Shown: in pieces, positions 47,884 to 61,730 of the stretch | Layout: every line of letters starts with the position of its first letter | Numbering within the stretch: the stretch's first letter is position 1 | Notes under the pieces: generated by a model | Told to the model about the DNA's origin: nothing | The model's database searches: none | Seen by the model: the letters and a program-made list of their open reading frames with translations, nothing else | Program-made: the position numbers and the translations under genes | Assembly: GCF_026212465.1 (NCBI RefSeq) | Contig: NC_080058.1 | Coordinates: 8,175,485 to 8,239,484, forward strand | Source: Amaranthus tricolor | Taxonomy: Eukaryota > Streptophyta > Magnoliopsida > Caryophyllales > Amaranthaceae | Reading direction: 5' to 3' | DNA: 64,000 bases

Positions 47884-50800
47884 ATGTCGGACATTAATGG
47901 CGGAAGTTCTGAATATCCTTCTACCAGAAGTCTAACCAGTCAAATATCTGAAGAAGAAGCTATTCTAGTCAGTTTAGATCTGGTGTCCGCTGCTAGACGA
48001 AACCTCAAGTTCCTTCGTTACGTAGCGGATTCTGATTGGCTTCATCACCTCCCTACTCTTCTTGAAGCTATTCGCAGGTCTCGATCGAATTCTACTTTAA
48101 TCTCCGTATTAATTTCAGTTTCTTTATATTTTGAAATGGTATAAATTATACACCATGGTTACAGTTACAGTTACACCTGGTCTTTTAGAATGTTCCAACC
48201 TAAATTTTTAGTTGATAAAATTCAGAAAAATCTTCTATGAAATATTCAATTTTTTTATATTATAATCTAACTTAATTACGATGATTTTGGAGTTGATTAC
48301 TCCAAAAACTTATATAATACTCGGTAGTTAGCGCCTAGCGGAGTACTTTTAATTTTTAAAATTTTTTTATAGTATATAATTATTGGAATAATTTAAAACG
48401 TTAACTAGCTTTTATTTGGGAATGGAGGGATTATTATAGTACATAATTGTGATTTACATTATTGACAAGTTGTTGACTGTTATTTTTATCTTATATCTGG
48501 AGTATTATAAGATTCCAAGCCTAAAAACCGGGAATTATTGAAATAGATATGATAAATTATAAAAAAAAGTATAATATAAGACGAAAATCAACTTCTTTCA
48601 AAAAGTAAAAGGTTTGGTTCTGTTGACATTTAGTAGCTGTGAACAAAAACATAGCAATGAACAGAGTTGTTGACTTTTTTTGACTCTGTTCATGGTCACT
48701 AACAAAGCATAATATGATAATCTGCTCGATGTTGTTCATAGTACAAACTGCAAGCAGTACTTAACCTCATATTTACAATTATATTTAGAAATAAGTTAAT
48801 TTTTGTCCTATTTTCATTTTTTTTTTCAAAAACTGGTCCCTGAAACTAATGCAGTGCAGTTACAAGTTGACCCTAGGCCAATACTAAAAAAAGGGCCCAA
48901 GTAAAGTTTTGGGTATTTTTATCTTTAACTATCCATCACATAATTCTTCTTTTCCATCACATTAAGGTTAATATACGAATTTAAGATCGTACGATAATAA
49001 AGGTACAAAAATATAATTAAAAAATAAATTTTTAATAATAAAAATTAACTCAATTTTAGTCCTTTACGAGTTATAGATCATGGGCGATTGCACCTCTACA
49101 AATCTCAATTTTAATTTTAATCAGCTGCAATGCAAAGAAAAAGATTATATTTTGATAATTGTGTTGATTTCAACTTTTCATCGTTAATCCAAAAGAAACG
49201 TCGCATTAGTTTTATTGGAATTTGGAATAATTAAAAAACAAAACGACGCTGGTAATTATCAAAACCAAGATTAGGGAGGATCCGTGACCGATTGGAAACA
49301 CAACAATATTAATGTCTTAATCTAATTGTTCGCATGGAGAATTGTATTTCAATACCAAAGTAATCAAATTATGCCTTTAAAAGTGCACAATAATTTTAAA
49401 TTATTTGTAAATTTTTCTCCATTCTTAACTAACTTAAACGATGAATGTTTTGAAAGATGGTATGGATTTCATCCAATAGCTTGGAATTAGAATTTAGTAG
49501 CTGCATAAATTTGTTGTTTTGTTTTTTTTATTATTTATCAAGCTGATTTCTTAATGGACATTATCAATAATCAAGGTTTTAAGTAAGTGGAAGTTTCCGT
49601 GGGGCAATGAATTATTAAAGTGTTGTCAAAAACCACTCCTATATTGTATACTAAGATATTCCTCGTTTAGGTGGGTGTTCCACTATTGCATTAATTGCAG
49701 TTATTATACTTTCTTTACAATGCTGAATTGCTGATGTTAGTATATTGAAAGCTACTATTATACTATATGTTATTGTCAAATCACTTTCAAAATGATGTCG
49801 CTTTTTGTTTTTCTTTTGGAAATAAAATAGTTGAGTATATCTGAGAAGTCTTCCTATGAAATTGGTCCAAGCTATTTTAGTGTAAATCAACTATTAAAAT
49901 AGTAAGTATTTTTTACTTAACAATTACAATCAAGTACAATTACCGGGAAATAATTGCTATTATTAGGTTGATGTACACTCAAATAGTATAGACTAAGTCT
50001 ATACAAGACTTTTACGAATGTGTTGCAATTTTTTATCCTTGTGGGGTGATTGGATTGTTGGAATGAAAAGTGAAACCTAAATCAGAATTAAACTTCTGTT
50101 TTCTTGTTTCACCATTGAAGTCTTGCATTAATCTTACTCCATATAAAAGTACATTTTTTGATATATACTCTTTAAGTCAGAAAAAAAGAAAAATAGCATA
50201 TAGGAGTGCCGTAGGGCTAAGAGACTTACACATGATTTTTATTGACTTGAAAAAGCTTCTGACAAGTTATCCAAAAAAGTATTTTGGTGGGCAATGAAAT
50301 AAGAGGGCATTTCCAAGAAATACAATACTATAATGCAACATTTGTATTGAGAAGCAATAACGAATGTTTGGACATGTGAAGGAACAATAGAGGATTTAAC
50401 AATCACAATTGGCCTTGGTGCTTGTTGTTTGCTCATGACATTATTTTAATAGATGAGATTAGGAATGGGTAAGTTAGAATGGTGGAGAACAAAAGTTTGA
50501 GTTATGAGGTTTTAAATTAAGTTAGAGCAAGACAGGGTATATGGAATGTAATTTTAGCACAAACTACGTAACAAGAGACGCTATAAAGGTTAAAGAGAAA
50601 GAAATCACTTCAAGTGGATGTTTCTAATACCTTGGGTCCACATTTTGGAGTAATGCGAAGATGTAACCCGTAGAATTAAGTGTAGGTGAAAAAAATGAAA
50701 AGTGAATACCGAAATAATGTTATCGAGGTGTGCTTTTAAAGTTAAAAGACAAATTATCGAACAACCATTTAATCGACACTACTATATGGATTATAATGTT

Positions 50801-53800
50801 GGGAATTTATAAAGGCTCATAGTTAAAAAGATGGGAGTAGCAGAAAAGCGAAAGCATTGATGAATGAGCATACCTTCAGGGATAAAACTCAAAACGTAAA
50901 CATAAAATGGGCTTGGGTGTTGCAATTATCGAGGAAAAGAGGATACAAAATTGTTTAAGATGGTTTAAACATGTGCAAAGACTGTGTATTAGCGACTTGG
51001 TAAGGAAGATAGAAAGTTAGAGTTCATGTAACATCAAAAAAGGGCACGTGGAGGACAAGAGATGAGAAATAAATAAAGGATCTAAACTTACAAATTGAAA
51101 TGGTAGAAAATCAGAATAAATACAAAACAAGAAGCAATGTGGATGACCATTGATCAATTAGGATGTAATAACTATTCAATTAATCAACAATCATTTTAAA
51201 CACTTTTCTAAACTCTCCTAAACTCTAAACTCTACATGGTATCAAGTGCTTTGATTTTTTTTCCATGCTTCTTATAATGATGGGTAGTGATTCTAGTAAT
51301 CTCAACTTAACCGTTTCTTCTCAAACACTCCAAAATGATTGTTCAAACCCTTATTTCACCCATTGATGTTGATTATGTAACCTCACTCCCAAACCAAACA
51401 TCAATTTTTTTAGCTTTCACTAATCTTCATGGATACATCATCAAAAATTGTTGTCAACACTAACAAATGGTTGGTGTCCATACAACATACTCTTTTTGTC
51501 ACAACTCATTTTGGATCAAAGAGAAATAGAGTGTTATTTAAGAAAAAAGTAAATATTGATAATAATAAAGAGAGAATGAATTGTGTGCATGAAATTAAAA
51601 GAAAATTAAAATGTATGGATGAGATTAAAAGAAAGCGGTGGACCATTGTCCAAAAATAAAAATGATGCAAAATGAGTGGAACGAACCAAAATGTCAATTG
51701 TTGCAAAATGAGTGGGACGAAGAGAGTATATTTTTTAATTTACCTAAATTGATTATTAATCAATCTCCTTTCTTGATAGAGGTAGTATAAATTATACTTC
51801 AAAGTTAACAAATTCTAAAAGACTTAAACCACATTTGGTACCTTTTTCCTAGAACTTCTATTTATATTTTATTCTTATCGATTTGAATACTATTATACTC
51901 AAATCCTCAAGTCTCGAGTAAAATTGAGTGTAAAAAAACCTAACAAAAAAGTCATCAGTTTTCTTTTGTGATGAAGAAATTCTAGTGATTTTAATGTATT
52001 ACTCTGGTCACCTTATTTTATAGGAAAAATTCAATTTAATAATCCAACCTTTTGCTCGTCCGCTATTATAGTACCACCTTTAGATTATTTTCTAATAATT
52101 CAACATTTTCCCTTAGTTCGTTGTGAATTATCCAACCTTTGTTTTAATTTGCTGGCACATATCCTATTATTACCCATTATTAGTAATACCATATGTTGTT
52201 GGCAAATATATGGCAAAGGTTAAGTTATTATAAAATAATCCAAAGGTGGGATTATTCACAGCGCATGGGTGAAAGGTTGGATTATTCATGTCAATTTTTC
52301 CTATTTTATAACCACACGAGATCGATAAACTTATTTCTCATTATAAAACTTATATTTATTTATTTTTTAAATCAAACCTTCTAACACTCCAATATACCCT
52401 TCAACCTTCAACTTTGACCATCATTTGTAGCAACTCCTAATTGCTACCCTGCCAACCACTGCACCCACCAAAAGAGTCCATGCCATGACAAACTTCTCCT
52501 CTAACTATGCTCATGTTGGTCATCGCTACTTATGATTCTCCAAGGTTGGACTTTCCTCTTGGTCGTCCATCTTAAGGGGGGAATGATAGTTGATTAATAA
52601 GCTCAAAAAATCAATAATGATAACTCTTAATTGATATATTGATTGTCTTGTGAATATTACTATATTATCTTATAATTATTTACAGATAATATGTTATGTA
52701 ATCTTTATTATTGTCATCTTGAATTGTTTGGTCTATCTTTTATATTATTATTTTCATGTATTTTCTAGAATAATTTGGTATTATAGATAGGATGCTACTT
52801 TTATTCAATTAATCAACAATCGTTTTAAACACTCCTAAACTCTACTAAACTCTACCGAGGTATCTTACATTTGCGTAGAAGAATTACAAGGCCCCTACTT
52901 TGTTTCCATAATTCTTAAATTTTTGTACAAGTTAAACAATATCAAGTTGTAGCATTGTTTTTTTAAAATATTTTAACTCTTCAATGTGAAATTGCCTTGC
53001 TACTTTTTCACAAGTATATTTAGAAATGCTTTTTAGTTCCATATTATTATGATTAAATGTTTTTTGGTTAGGTATGAGGATCTCTGGATGCCATTGATTG
53101 CTGATCTAACGGTAGGGCAGAACCACAGGCCACCTATGATCCTCCCTCCTTTCGATATTGAGTGGATTTGGTACTGCCACACCCTTAAACCGGTAACTAA
53201 AAAGCATTTTACCCCTGTTAAAAGTAGATTCTTGGAGTTATTGTTTATTATCATGTTTTAGTTTTTCCTTTTCCTCATTTAAAGTAAAAAAATGGTTTTG
53301 GGACAGGCACACTATAGAGAGTACTGTAAAGCAAGGTTTTCAAAAGTTATAGGAAGGGCTACAATATTTGATGAGGTCAATGAGGAGTATGCTGTAAAAT
53401 TGTGCAGGGATATATGGATCAAAAGGTACCCAAATGAGCCATTTGAGAATGAAGTAGACTCTGAAGTGTCTATGGGAGGTGGAAAGAAAAGTGACAATGA
53501 GGTAATATTGTTGGGTGAGATGAGAAAGCAAAGAGATTCATATGATAGATTTTTTAGGGAACCTTACATGGGAGAAATAGTGTACCTAATTGCAGCAAAG
53601 AGGAGATACAAAAAATTCTTGCAATTGGTGATAATGCAACAAAATGATGGTGATGGGGATGGATGTTCATGTGTTTTGGTTCCCACTGTTGATATCTTGC
53701 TCATGTGGTTCACTCATCAGGTTAGTTGCTACTTTAAGGTCCACTTTTGTTATTTTGTGTATGAATTTATGCTTCATAAGTTGGCACCTCTCAACATTAT

Positions 53801-56800
53801 TTAAGTCATATATTTATCCTAGAACTTAATTTTATGCTAAAGTTTCCAATTTCTCATAAAGGGTTTCCTACAAATAGTTGGAGAAATAATAATCGGGAGT
53901 TTGGAACTAGTTCATGGAATCTAATTCATAAACACAGGACGCCACTAGTACACAATTACCAGCATTAGATATGATGTTTTCCTATTTTAGATGTCATAAA
54001 GTGCTGTGATGAAATCGAATCAATTTTTTTATTAAACTCCTAGTAAATATATACCTCATTATTGTGTATTATAGTTGACCATCTAAATAACCATAACATG
54101 TCATATCAATTTAATATTCAAGATATGAATGATCTAGTAGTGCATTGGATATTCAGAAATGATAAAAACAATATGGTATAGGTATTAATATACAAAGGTG
54201 GAGTCCTATAATTTGATATAGTAAAGTTTCACCTAATGCTGGTGCTTTACCTAAAATAAACTTGGGTGGAATGTGTTGGCATCCATTGGGTTGCCTTTTA
54301 GATCTCCTTTGCATGCATACAATATTGTCAAAATTGTATATTATGGGTAGACCAGAAAAAATTATTACGGTTTTCATTTCTTAAACCAAGGATCAACCGA
54401 AAATAATCCTTTTGTACATTATCACTAGCATGAATATGGTTGAATACATTTGAGTCTATCAAAGCCACAACCAATGAGAAATGAGACCATTAATGACACT
54501 CAGATAATTGAAATGAAAATTCACATTACATAACCGAAGATATATGACTAAATTCCAAATATATGTAAACGGTGGCTGAGGGAGGATGGGAAAGAGAGCA
54601 AAAGACTAGTATTATACTCCTGTTTTCATATATTCTTATCAAATAGAATTTACCAATTTTAGTGTCAAACTTTCACTATGATTTCTCATCAATCTAAATG
54701 AAAAAGCATATTCATGTGGGGTTTTGATAAATTCGTCTCAATATATATTTTCTAAATATCTAACATTTTAGAATTTTTAAAAACTCACAATTAAAATTAT
54801 TTGACTTTTAAATTTGCATTGGGATCTGTACAGAAAGTAAATGAGAAAAACATATGAAAACAGGGGGATTATTGAAGTTTTATTAAATTCATGATGAATT
54901 GAACTTGTACAAATGTAACTGATTAACTGACTCTTGGCCAAAATATATTTATTTAATCCTTGATTACTAAAACTCTTGGTCCCCCACTATTTTGGATTCG
55001 CAATTTGGAATTTGGAAATAAGTGAGCATCTATTCATGACCCCATGGAAATAATTACACTTGACCACATAGCCTATGGACATTAATTAAAAAGGGTTTGA
55101 AATTTATGGTTTTTCCTGGGATTTATGCATGAATGCATATCATTCAGCTGCTATTGAAGGTAGTATCAAGTATGGAAGGGGTACTTAATTTCCATTACTG
55201 CTTATGGGATTGGGATTATTGAAGGATGTTTCAAGGGCTCAAAACTGATAAATTCAAATGAATCAATAAAATTATTGACTGTTTTTGACGATAAAATTTT
55301 ACTGACTTCTGGTTTACTTTATTTACAAAAAACTGCCCAACTGTGTAGGAATGACCTGAAATATCTTTATATTATATAGTCATTATCTCATTCATCCAAA
55401 ATAATTCACATGAACTAGAGCTACCCAACGGTATATGCAGCTGACACCAAGCACATGGAAGATGAGCTGCTTTTAAAGGTGGTGGGCCCATGGGATCATT
55501 CAGTGCAGGAAGAAGACATAGAGCAGATGAAGGTGCTCTGGGAGGACACTTTTGATCAGCCTTATGAGAAAGCTGGTGGAAAGCTAGCTGTTGAGTTTCG
55601 AGGCGGTTTTGCCGTCCAAACACCATTTTACTGGGTGCTTTCAGACTCTGATGTTAATATTAAATACAAGTCATTGCACCCAAGATTCTTACTAGAGGTT
55701 AGTCATATTGTAACTCATTAAATTATTTATTTTATTAGTTAATAGGAGATTATCAAAGATCATCGAATCTGTACATGTTGACTATGATTGCTTTGTCAGC
55801 ATTTTGAAAATCCTACAGTCATTTCTATCTTTTTTTGTATAGATTGCTAAGAAAAGTTATCTATCATAGTTTTTAATATGGGATTTAAAGTAAGGCGGAT
55901 GATTCCATAGAAATGGTGGTTAAAAATGTTCAATGGAGCATATTATTGTTTCAACACTATAAGACAAAATGGAAGTTAGGGTCTTTGACCAATAAGATAC
56001 CATAGTAGATGACGTCTCATGAGATTCTGACCATATAGCTAACTAAAGATTAACATTTTATGATATTCATAGTCTTGCACTCTTACTTAACATCTTAACT
56101 CCCTCTACTCCGTATTAATCACTTGTGTTTTTTAAATTTCAATTTTGACTGTTGATTTCTTTCACTATGTATTGTTAGATTTTTAATTCTATAGGGAAAA
56201 TTGTAAAGAAACACCTTTTAAAACCCTTTTTTGTATAAAAACACCTTTTATAAACTTTTTTGTAAAAAAACACCTTTTAAGAGACTTTTTATAAAAAAAA
56301 ACACCTTAAATCACTTTCCGGTGACTTTTGTCAACTTTCAGGCGTTGACTATGCCATTTGTCAACTTTCAAGCGTTGACTTTTGAGCTCAGATGGCATAG
56401 TCAATGCCTGAAAGTTGACAAAAGTCACCGAAAAGTGATTTAAGGTGTTTTTTTTATAAAAAGTCTCTTAAAAGGTGTTTTTTTACAAAAAAAATTATAA
56501 AAGGGGTTTTAAAAGGTGTTTCTTTGCAAATTTCCCGATTCTATATAATTTTATATTTGTATTTGTGGTAATAGTTTAATGTTTTCTCTTTTGATCTTAT
56601 CCACAACTTATTCTTTTTTATCATCTCTTTAGCATATTCATTCTCTCTCATTATCTGATCCACATATTTATTTCCATCCGCATATTTTTTTTCCATTTTC
56701 TTTGTCTTATTCCTCCACTAAAAGTTACTAAAGCAACATTGACACACTGTCCCATTATAGCAAAATCAAGGGATAGAGCGAGCATATATTTGATGACTTT

Positions 56801-59425
56801 TGTCAATATCTTGCAAGTTTGTCTTCGGAAAGCAAAGGTCATAGTTAACATGAAATGGAGTGAGTATTTGATCTACACTCTGTGCATTCTATGCTCTGGA
56901 TTGTCTACAAGTTGAAGTAAAAGTGTAAAATATTTCTCTTATACTTAAGGTAGCTTCTGATTCATAAGATATAATGGTTAGCAAATTTTACCCGATACCT
57001 AAAATTCTAGTAATTATATAATTCAATTTTTTTATAGAGATACTTTCAATCAGCAAAGTGAAGAACTTAAGACAAAGTCTACAATAATGAATTCTAGTCA
57101 GCATCTTTTTGTTGTAGATTGTTCAAAGAACAGCTCTTGGTAACAAATGCAAGTCTAATAAAGTGTGCTTAGAAGTCCTTTGTGCTGATTAAATTTCCTA
57201 ACTTGGAGATCAGGTATGTGTTTTTGCGAGACTGAGGTCACACATGGATGCAACACAGGCAGAGAAGACACGTGAATTCTTGCGCCTACGAATGTTTAAA
57301 TGTCACAAGGAACTCAAGTTTGATAAACTTGTCTCAAGTTTCGCTCCAGATTCATGGCAAATGGCATGGAATTTCTATTCCGAGTTTGGAACCAAAGGTC
57401 TTAGGCTTGAGCTTCGCCATCCAGGGAACCTCTGTTTCTCAGGCACTGGTGTGCTGGACACTGTATCATTTTCATGGAATGACTTGCTTCGTGCACCATC
57501 TCTTGCGTTTGGAAGCGAAGTGGATCAGAAAATTAGGGTCTTCACCTCAATTACTCCTCCAGTCCAAGCTCCATACCTTTTAAAATGTGTCCCGGATCGC
57601 GTCAGTGATGATTCCGGTGCCATGATTTCTGATGTAATGCTCAAGATGAATCAGTACCGGCCTCAGGAAGGAAGATGGTTATCTCGGACTGTCTTGGATC
57701 ATGCAGGAAGAGAATGCTTTGTGGTTCGCATAAGGTGAGTCTTCTCTTTCCATATTGGAAGGATCATCTTATTATTAATTTTGGTCAATTACTGCATTTA
57801 CAATAAGATAATCATGTACTTTTAGTGAAGATGGTTATTTTCATTGTAAAACCAACTCTTACTCGTGACTTTATGAGAAACTGAGAATTTGAGTGAGTTG
57901 TCTTTATCTGCTGGGTGTGAGTTGCAGCCGGCAGCCAGTAAAGAAACTTTGACTTACCTATGCTGGCTGTCAATCAACTGAAGTTAAATTACTGAAGGGA
58001 TCTGTTAGGTTGATGTTTGGGGCTTGTGGCAACGAATTTCTACATTTTGTACTATGTATTTAACTGTTACTCCGAAGCTTTAATAGGATTGAGATTGTGC
58101 TGGTTATGCGGGAAATGACTCAGTCTGCTAGCAAATTTACAGAGTTGGAGGAGGATTTTGGAGAAGAGGGGGTGAGGCTCCAGAGACGGTGAGGTGGGAA
58201 GACCGGATTATTGAGATACGAGAAGGTCCATGGTCCTATGTGGCAGGTTCTACGATTGGAACAGCTCCAGGTATGCTACTGCATTCAAGTAATTTCCTCT
58301 TGGCCATATGCATTATGGGCGTTCGACACTGTTTCCTTAATAGCTGAACAGAGAACATGTAGTATGTTACGGTATTTCATCATGTAAATATCTTCGATGA
58401 AAATCCTAGTTCTATTTGGTTGTAGATAAAGTGGTGGGATCAGCAAAGCCTAAAGAAGAACCAAATGAGAGAACTACTTGGTGCTTCTCAACGGGGGATG
58501 AACTGACAATAGAGTGGGAATCGACATCTTCCTTGGAAACTCTAAGGCTTACTCTTAATACCAAACAAAATTCTTCAGTAAGTCTCCAAATTTTTCTTAA
58601 GCCTATTCTAACACATATAGTATGGCTTGTTAGCTAGGCAGTAATATCTGGTAGTGATAATCGAGATTGTATTGTTAATTTGAATTTTTATGCCGTCGTT
58701 GATAGTAATACTTCTCAGCTTCTACCCATATCATTTTCCTTTATAAATCTTCATGAGCACGCAATAGTCAACACATCTAAATCCATACTGCATGAAAAGT
58801 AGTGAAAATAGAGAAGCAATAACACATTTTAATCAGTCTTTAAAGTTTGGACCATTGCACAGAATTCTCATAATATTCTGGGTTTTAGGTATCAAACCAT
58901 ATTATGATCTCAAAACTTTTACCTATTTTACAGGTAAAGTTGTTGAAAGGCCGAAAAATGCAGTACGAGGTAAGCAAGGAAGAGGGAAAACCAGATGAAT
59001 CAGAAGATGAATTTGTGACCATTGTCAGATTTTCGGATGAGACCCCAAATGGAAAAGCTACTGCTCTTCTCAACTGGAAGCTCTTAGCTGTGGAGCTATT
59101 GCCAGAAGAGGATGCCGTTTTTGTGCTGTTATTGTGTGTTGCAATACTCAGAAGCGTTTCAGAGATGAGAAAGGAAGACGTCGGAGGATTGTTGATTAGG
59201 AGAAGATTGAAAGAAGCCAAGCATGGGGATAGAGATTGGGGCTCTATTATACTTCATCCTTCATGCATCACATCTTATCCGCCCTCACCTCATCTTCAAC
59301 CTTGGTATTGGAATGCTAAAGCTGTGATATCACATGATCCTAGTGCCGAACACACTTTGAACCAACCGAGTTTTTCTATGGCTGAAGGTGGTGACAAATT
59401 GTACAAAAGGGGTATTATCTCATGA
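47884..59425 (+). CDS. GRDP/DUF1399 family protein (glycine-rich-domain-protein-like, without Gly-rich tail)
   Basis: Eight exons with consistent phase and GT/AG borders: 47884-48077, 53072-53192, 53307-53720, 55419-55697, 57214-57734, 58143-58270, 58426-58577, 58934-59425; 766 residues. The DUF1399 region (residues about 65-260) contains DIEWIWYCHTLKPAHYREYC, ARFSKVIGRATIFDEVNEEY and VPTVDILLMWFTHQSYPTVY. The middle part (337-510) resembles the C2-like region of GRDPs (FARLRSHMDATQAEKTREFLRL, FSGTGVLDTVSFSWNDLL). The C-terminal part has VGGGFWRRGGEAPETVRWEDR and GRKMQYEVS. The glycine-rich tail and RNA-recognition motif of GRDP1/GRDP2 are absent, so it is nearer the shorter DUF1399 proteins (Arabidopsis At1g56230 type, from memory). 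Biochemical role unknown; GRDPs have been linked to stress and auxin responses. Intron 1 is ~5 kb and full of transposon remains. Confidence 0.88.
50199..51110 (+). pseudogene. LINE reverse transcriptase remnant in intron 1
   Basis: Degraded non-LTR retrotransposon. The phrase LHMIFIDLKKLLTSYPKKYFGG (50226-50290) corresponds to the RT domain DLEKAYDRVP region. Further on, broken frames give FAHDIILIDEIRNG (the catalytic FADDI box, about 50433-50470) and a WTFWSNAKM-like stretch (50630-50660). The 3' part (to about 51110) resembles the LYG..CW and MLRW region of plant LINEs. Many stops and frame changes. Same strand as the host gene. Confidence 0.75.
51490..51726. mobile_element. Stowaway-like MITE, 237 bp
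   Basis: Ends CTCTTTTTGTCACAACTCAT and, inverted, CTCTCTTCGTCCCACTCATT, flanked by TA (51488-51489, 51727-51728). Inserted in the deleted copia element. No coding capacity. Confidence 0.8.
52023..52301. mobile_element. Mutator-type MITE, 279 bp
   Basis: Perfect 9-bp duplication TATTTTATA (52014-52022, 52302-52310). Terminal inverted repeat begins GGAAAAATT, continuing with ATAATCCAACCTTT versus ATAATCCAACCTTTCACC. Related phrases (GGATTATTC) occur at 2370-2450 and 60330-60390, so the family has other degraded members here. Confidence 0.85.
56194..56537. mobile_element. Foldback-type Mutator MITE in intron 4, 344 bp
   Basis: Almost the whole element is one inverted repeat. The left end GGGAAAATTGTAAAGAAACA matches the right end read inversely, GGGAAATTTGCAAAGAAACA, with matching ACACCTTTTAA and AAGTTGACAAA segments inward. 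Flanked by ATTCTATA (56186-56193 and 56538-56545), an 8-bp match, probably the remains of a 9-bp duplication. The transcript would fold into a long hairpin inside the intron. Confidence 0.82.
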
Positions 59426-60687
59426 TCAAAAGATGCTCACTTCTGATTTTTTTGATGGTGTATATTTAATTGAAACACAATGAAGATCCGAAAGAAAATG
59501 GGGAATTTTGCATATTTGTAATACCATTTGCGAGGTTGTATATAATTGATTAATTGTGAAGTTGAATAAGCTTGTTTTTAGCTAGGGGAAACTCGGATAT
59601 CGAATATTCTGATTCAATCAAATTGGATATGAATAACAAGAATATCAATTTTCATATATCAGATATCCGATCTGATCCCATGATCCGGATTGGATATTCG
59701 AGTTTGCTCAGCCTTAAGTCCAAAGACTTATATTTTTATGTATAAGAGGTTGAGAAATGTGAATGAGCTTCTTGTTGATCACAATGTTGTATATTCTGTA
59801 GAAATTTTGATGGATGTAGCCGTTGAGGGTTGGGAAATTTGTTCTTTCATGTAATTTTGTGATTATGAATGAATATAGACGAGAATGCTAAGACTTTGAT
59901 TATTCTGAAGAGACCTTTTTTGGCCACTATTAGAACACTTATGATCCTGTGTTTCATATTGATACCGCTGCTGGTCCTCTAGCTGAGCCAAATTAGACAA
60001 ATGGGATAAGTTATCTACTGTCATTTCTTAAGGGCAATGGAGGAGAGATCAGGAGATAAAGAAAAGGTTGAAGAAGAGACGATGGAGATTTTAGGCCTCT
60101 TGAAGTACATTAATCCCTCACCGTGCTCACATACTATTATAAATATACCTTATAATAAAAACGAAAAATTATTAGGTATAATAACTTTTTGCTTATTTTT
60201 CTACAAAAATATAAATTTTTAATTAATCATGAATACTATCAACTTAGTGGGTGTTTTATTAGAATATCCTTGTTAAAAACCAAGTTATAGTAGATTATAT
60301 GACAAAATAAATGGTAAATTAGTTAATAAAATTGGTATTATTGTAGAAAAATTAACGAAATAGTGTATTATTCACGGTAATTTTTCCAAATAAAATTCAA
60401 AGGGATCCTCAAAAAATAAAACCAACTAAAACAACAATGTTGAACTGAAATAGCACAATCAATTACAACATTTTCTCTTTGCAGATGAAAATACTGGCTC
60501 TGCTTATGATTTCCGAAAAGAAAGAGGCTTCATATCTTAATCTTTTTAACTCAAAAATGATTTTACAATAAAATCTCAAAAAACCAAATCCCAATAGCGG
60601 AATGAGATAGTAGATTGAGACTCGAGAAATACTGAATTCTTTTAGGGTTGGGACGACTTATGCGCTCAATTTTTAGACTTTTAGTCT
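59426..60687. other. 3' region of the DUF1399 gene and spacer
   Basis: Downstream of the stop there is an AT-rich region without a gene. Possible polyadenylation signals such as AATAAG lie near 59565. A frame at 60037-60222 starts MEERSGDKEKVEEETMEI but has no recognisable domain. A degraded MITE trace lies near 60330-60390 (TGTATTATTCACGG). Confidence 0.5.
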
Positions 60688-60696
60688 TCTTGCTTT

Positions 60697-61730
60697 GAAA
60701 ATTTGAATTAAATAAGCAAAATAATATAAAAAAGTCAAACAATAAGCAATGTTTTAAAATATTTTCTAAAATAAGTACTTTTTTCCATAGTTGAAGTTTG
60801 GATTGTTCGCTGTTAGTAACAGTGAAAAAAAGGCTAGTAAAAAAAAGTTTTTAATAGTGAACAAAATAAAATTATTCAAATAAAAGTCAATCTCAAATAA
60901 TGGTGGAGAAATTTTAAATGACCATATATCGTTCTCTGGATCATTATCATCATCGTCCGTAACTGTAAATGACCCTCATTATATGATTTATTATGATCAC
61001 ACATCTATTAGAGATGGTATTTAACCATGAAAAGAAGTAGCAGATCGAGAAAAAATGTCTAATACATAGAATACTAAGTTTACTAATTATCACCATTAAT
61101 TATCACCATCTCTGCACCATTTTCATTATTAACATTATCTCTCAATTAATCATCATCATGAATGATGATGATTAATGATAGAGGGACGATGGTGACGAAT
61201 TTTGATGATGTTGATCGAGATATGGTATAATGATGAAAATGGTACGTGGAGATGATGGTGACGATGAAGATAATAAAGGAGAGGAGATCAGGAGATGATA
61301 GTGATGATGAATGATGATGGTGATGACACTGAAGGGAGATGATAATGGTGTTGAATCCTAATGATGATGACAATGATAGTATTCATGGACATAATTGCAG
61401 TAATATTTTGTACTCCTAAATGCCTAATATTTACAGACCTGAAATGTTGAAGCTACTACTTCGCTGCGAACGCGTTTATGTATATATTTTTTTAAATTTC
61501 TCCACCATTATTTGAGATTCACTTTTATTTGAATAATTTTATTTTATTCATTGTTACTAACAATAAATAAAAAATTTGACTTTTTTACCAGTTTTTTTGT
61601 TCGCTGTTACTAATAGCGAACAACTCAAACCTTAGCTATCGGAAAAAAATACTTACTTTAGAAAATATTTTAAAACATTGTTTATTATTTGACTTTTTTA
61701 TATTATTTGTCTTATTTAGTTCAAATTTTC
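60697..61730. mobile_element. Mutator-type element with ~220-bp terminal inverted repeats
   Basis: 1034 bp flanked by the perfect 9-bp duplication TCTTGCTTT (60688-60696 and 61731-61739). Left end GAAAATTTGAATTAAATAAG; right end inverted GAAAATTTGAACTAAATAAG; homology runs through AATGTTTTAAAATATTTTCT to about 220 bp. The interior (60940-61440) is dominated by ATC/GAT trinucleotide-like sequence with a palindrome near 61150-61180. No transposase. End sequence is shared with the element at the F-box splice acceptor. Confidence 0.88.

Larger units (their letters stand above)
51158..52855 (+). mobile_element. Deleted copia element in intron 1
   Basis: Right LTR 52584-52855 (TGATAGTTG...CTCTAC) preceded by the polypurine tract CTTAAGGGGGGAA. 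A truncated left LTR (about 51158-51236) shares TATTCAATTAATCAACAATC and its end CTAAACTCTACA with the right one. TGGTATCAAGTGC (51237-51249) is a slightly mutated primer-binding site. The only coding trace is a gag start at about 51280 (MMGSDSSNLNLTVSSQTLQ, then NPYFTH, typical of copia gag). Pol is missing. Two MITEs lie inside. Confidence 0.72.

Noticed and set aside
47884..48144. 86-residue stand-alone gene
   Set aside because: It is exon 1 of the DUF1399 gene; the frame continues in phase into exon 2 at 53072 after a GT/AG intron.
60037..60222. 61-codon frame beginning MEERSGDKEKV
   Set aside because: No family resemblance, AT-rich second half, no splice or promoter support.
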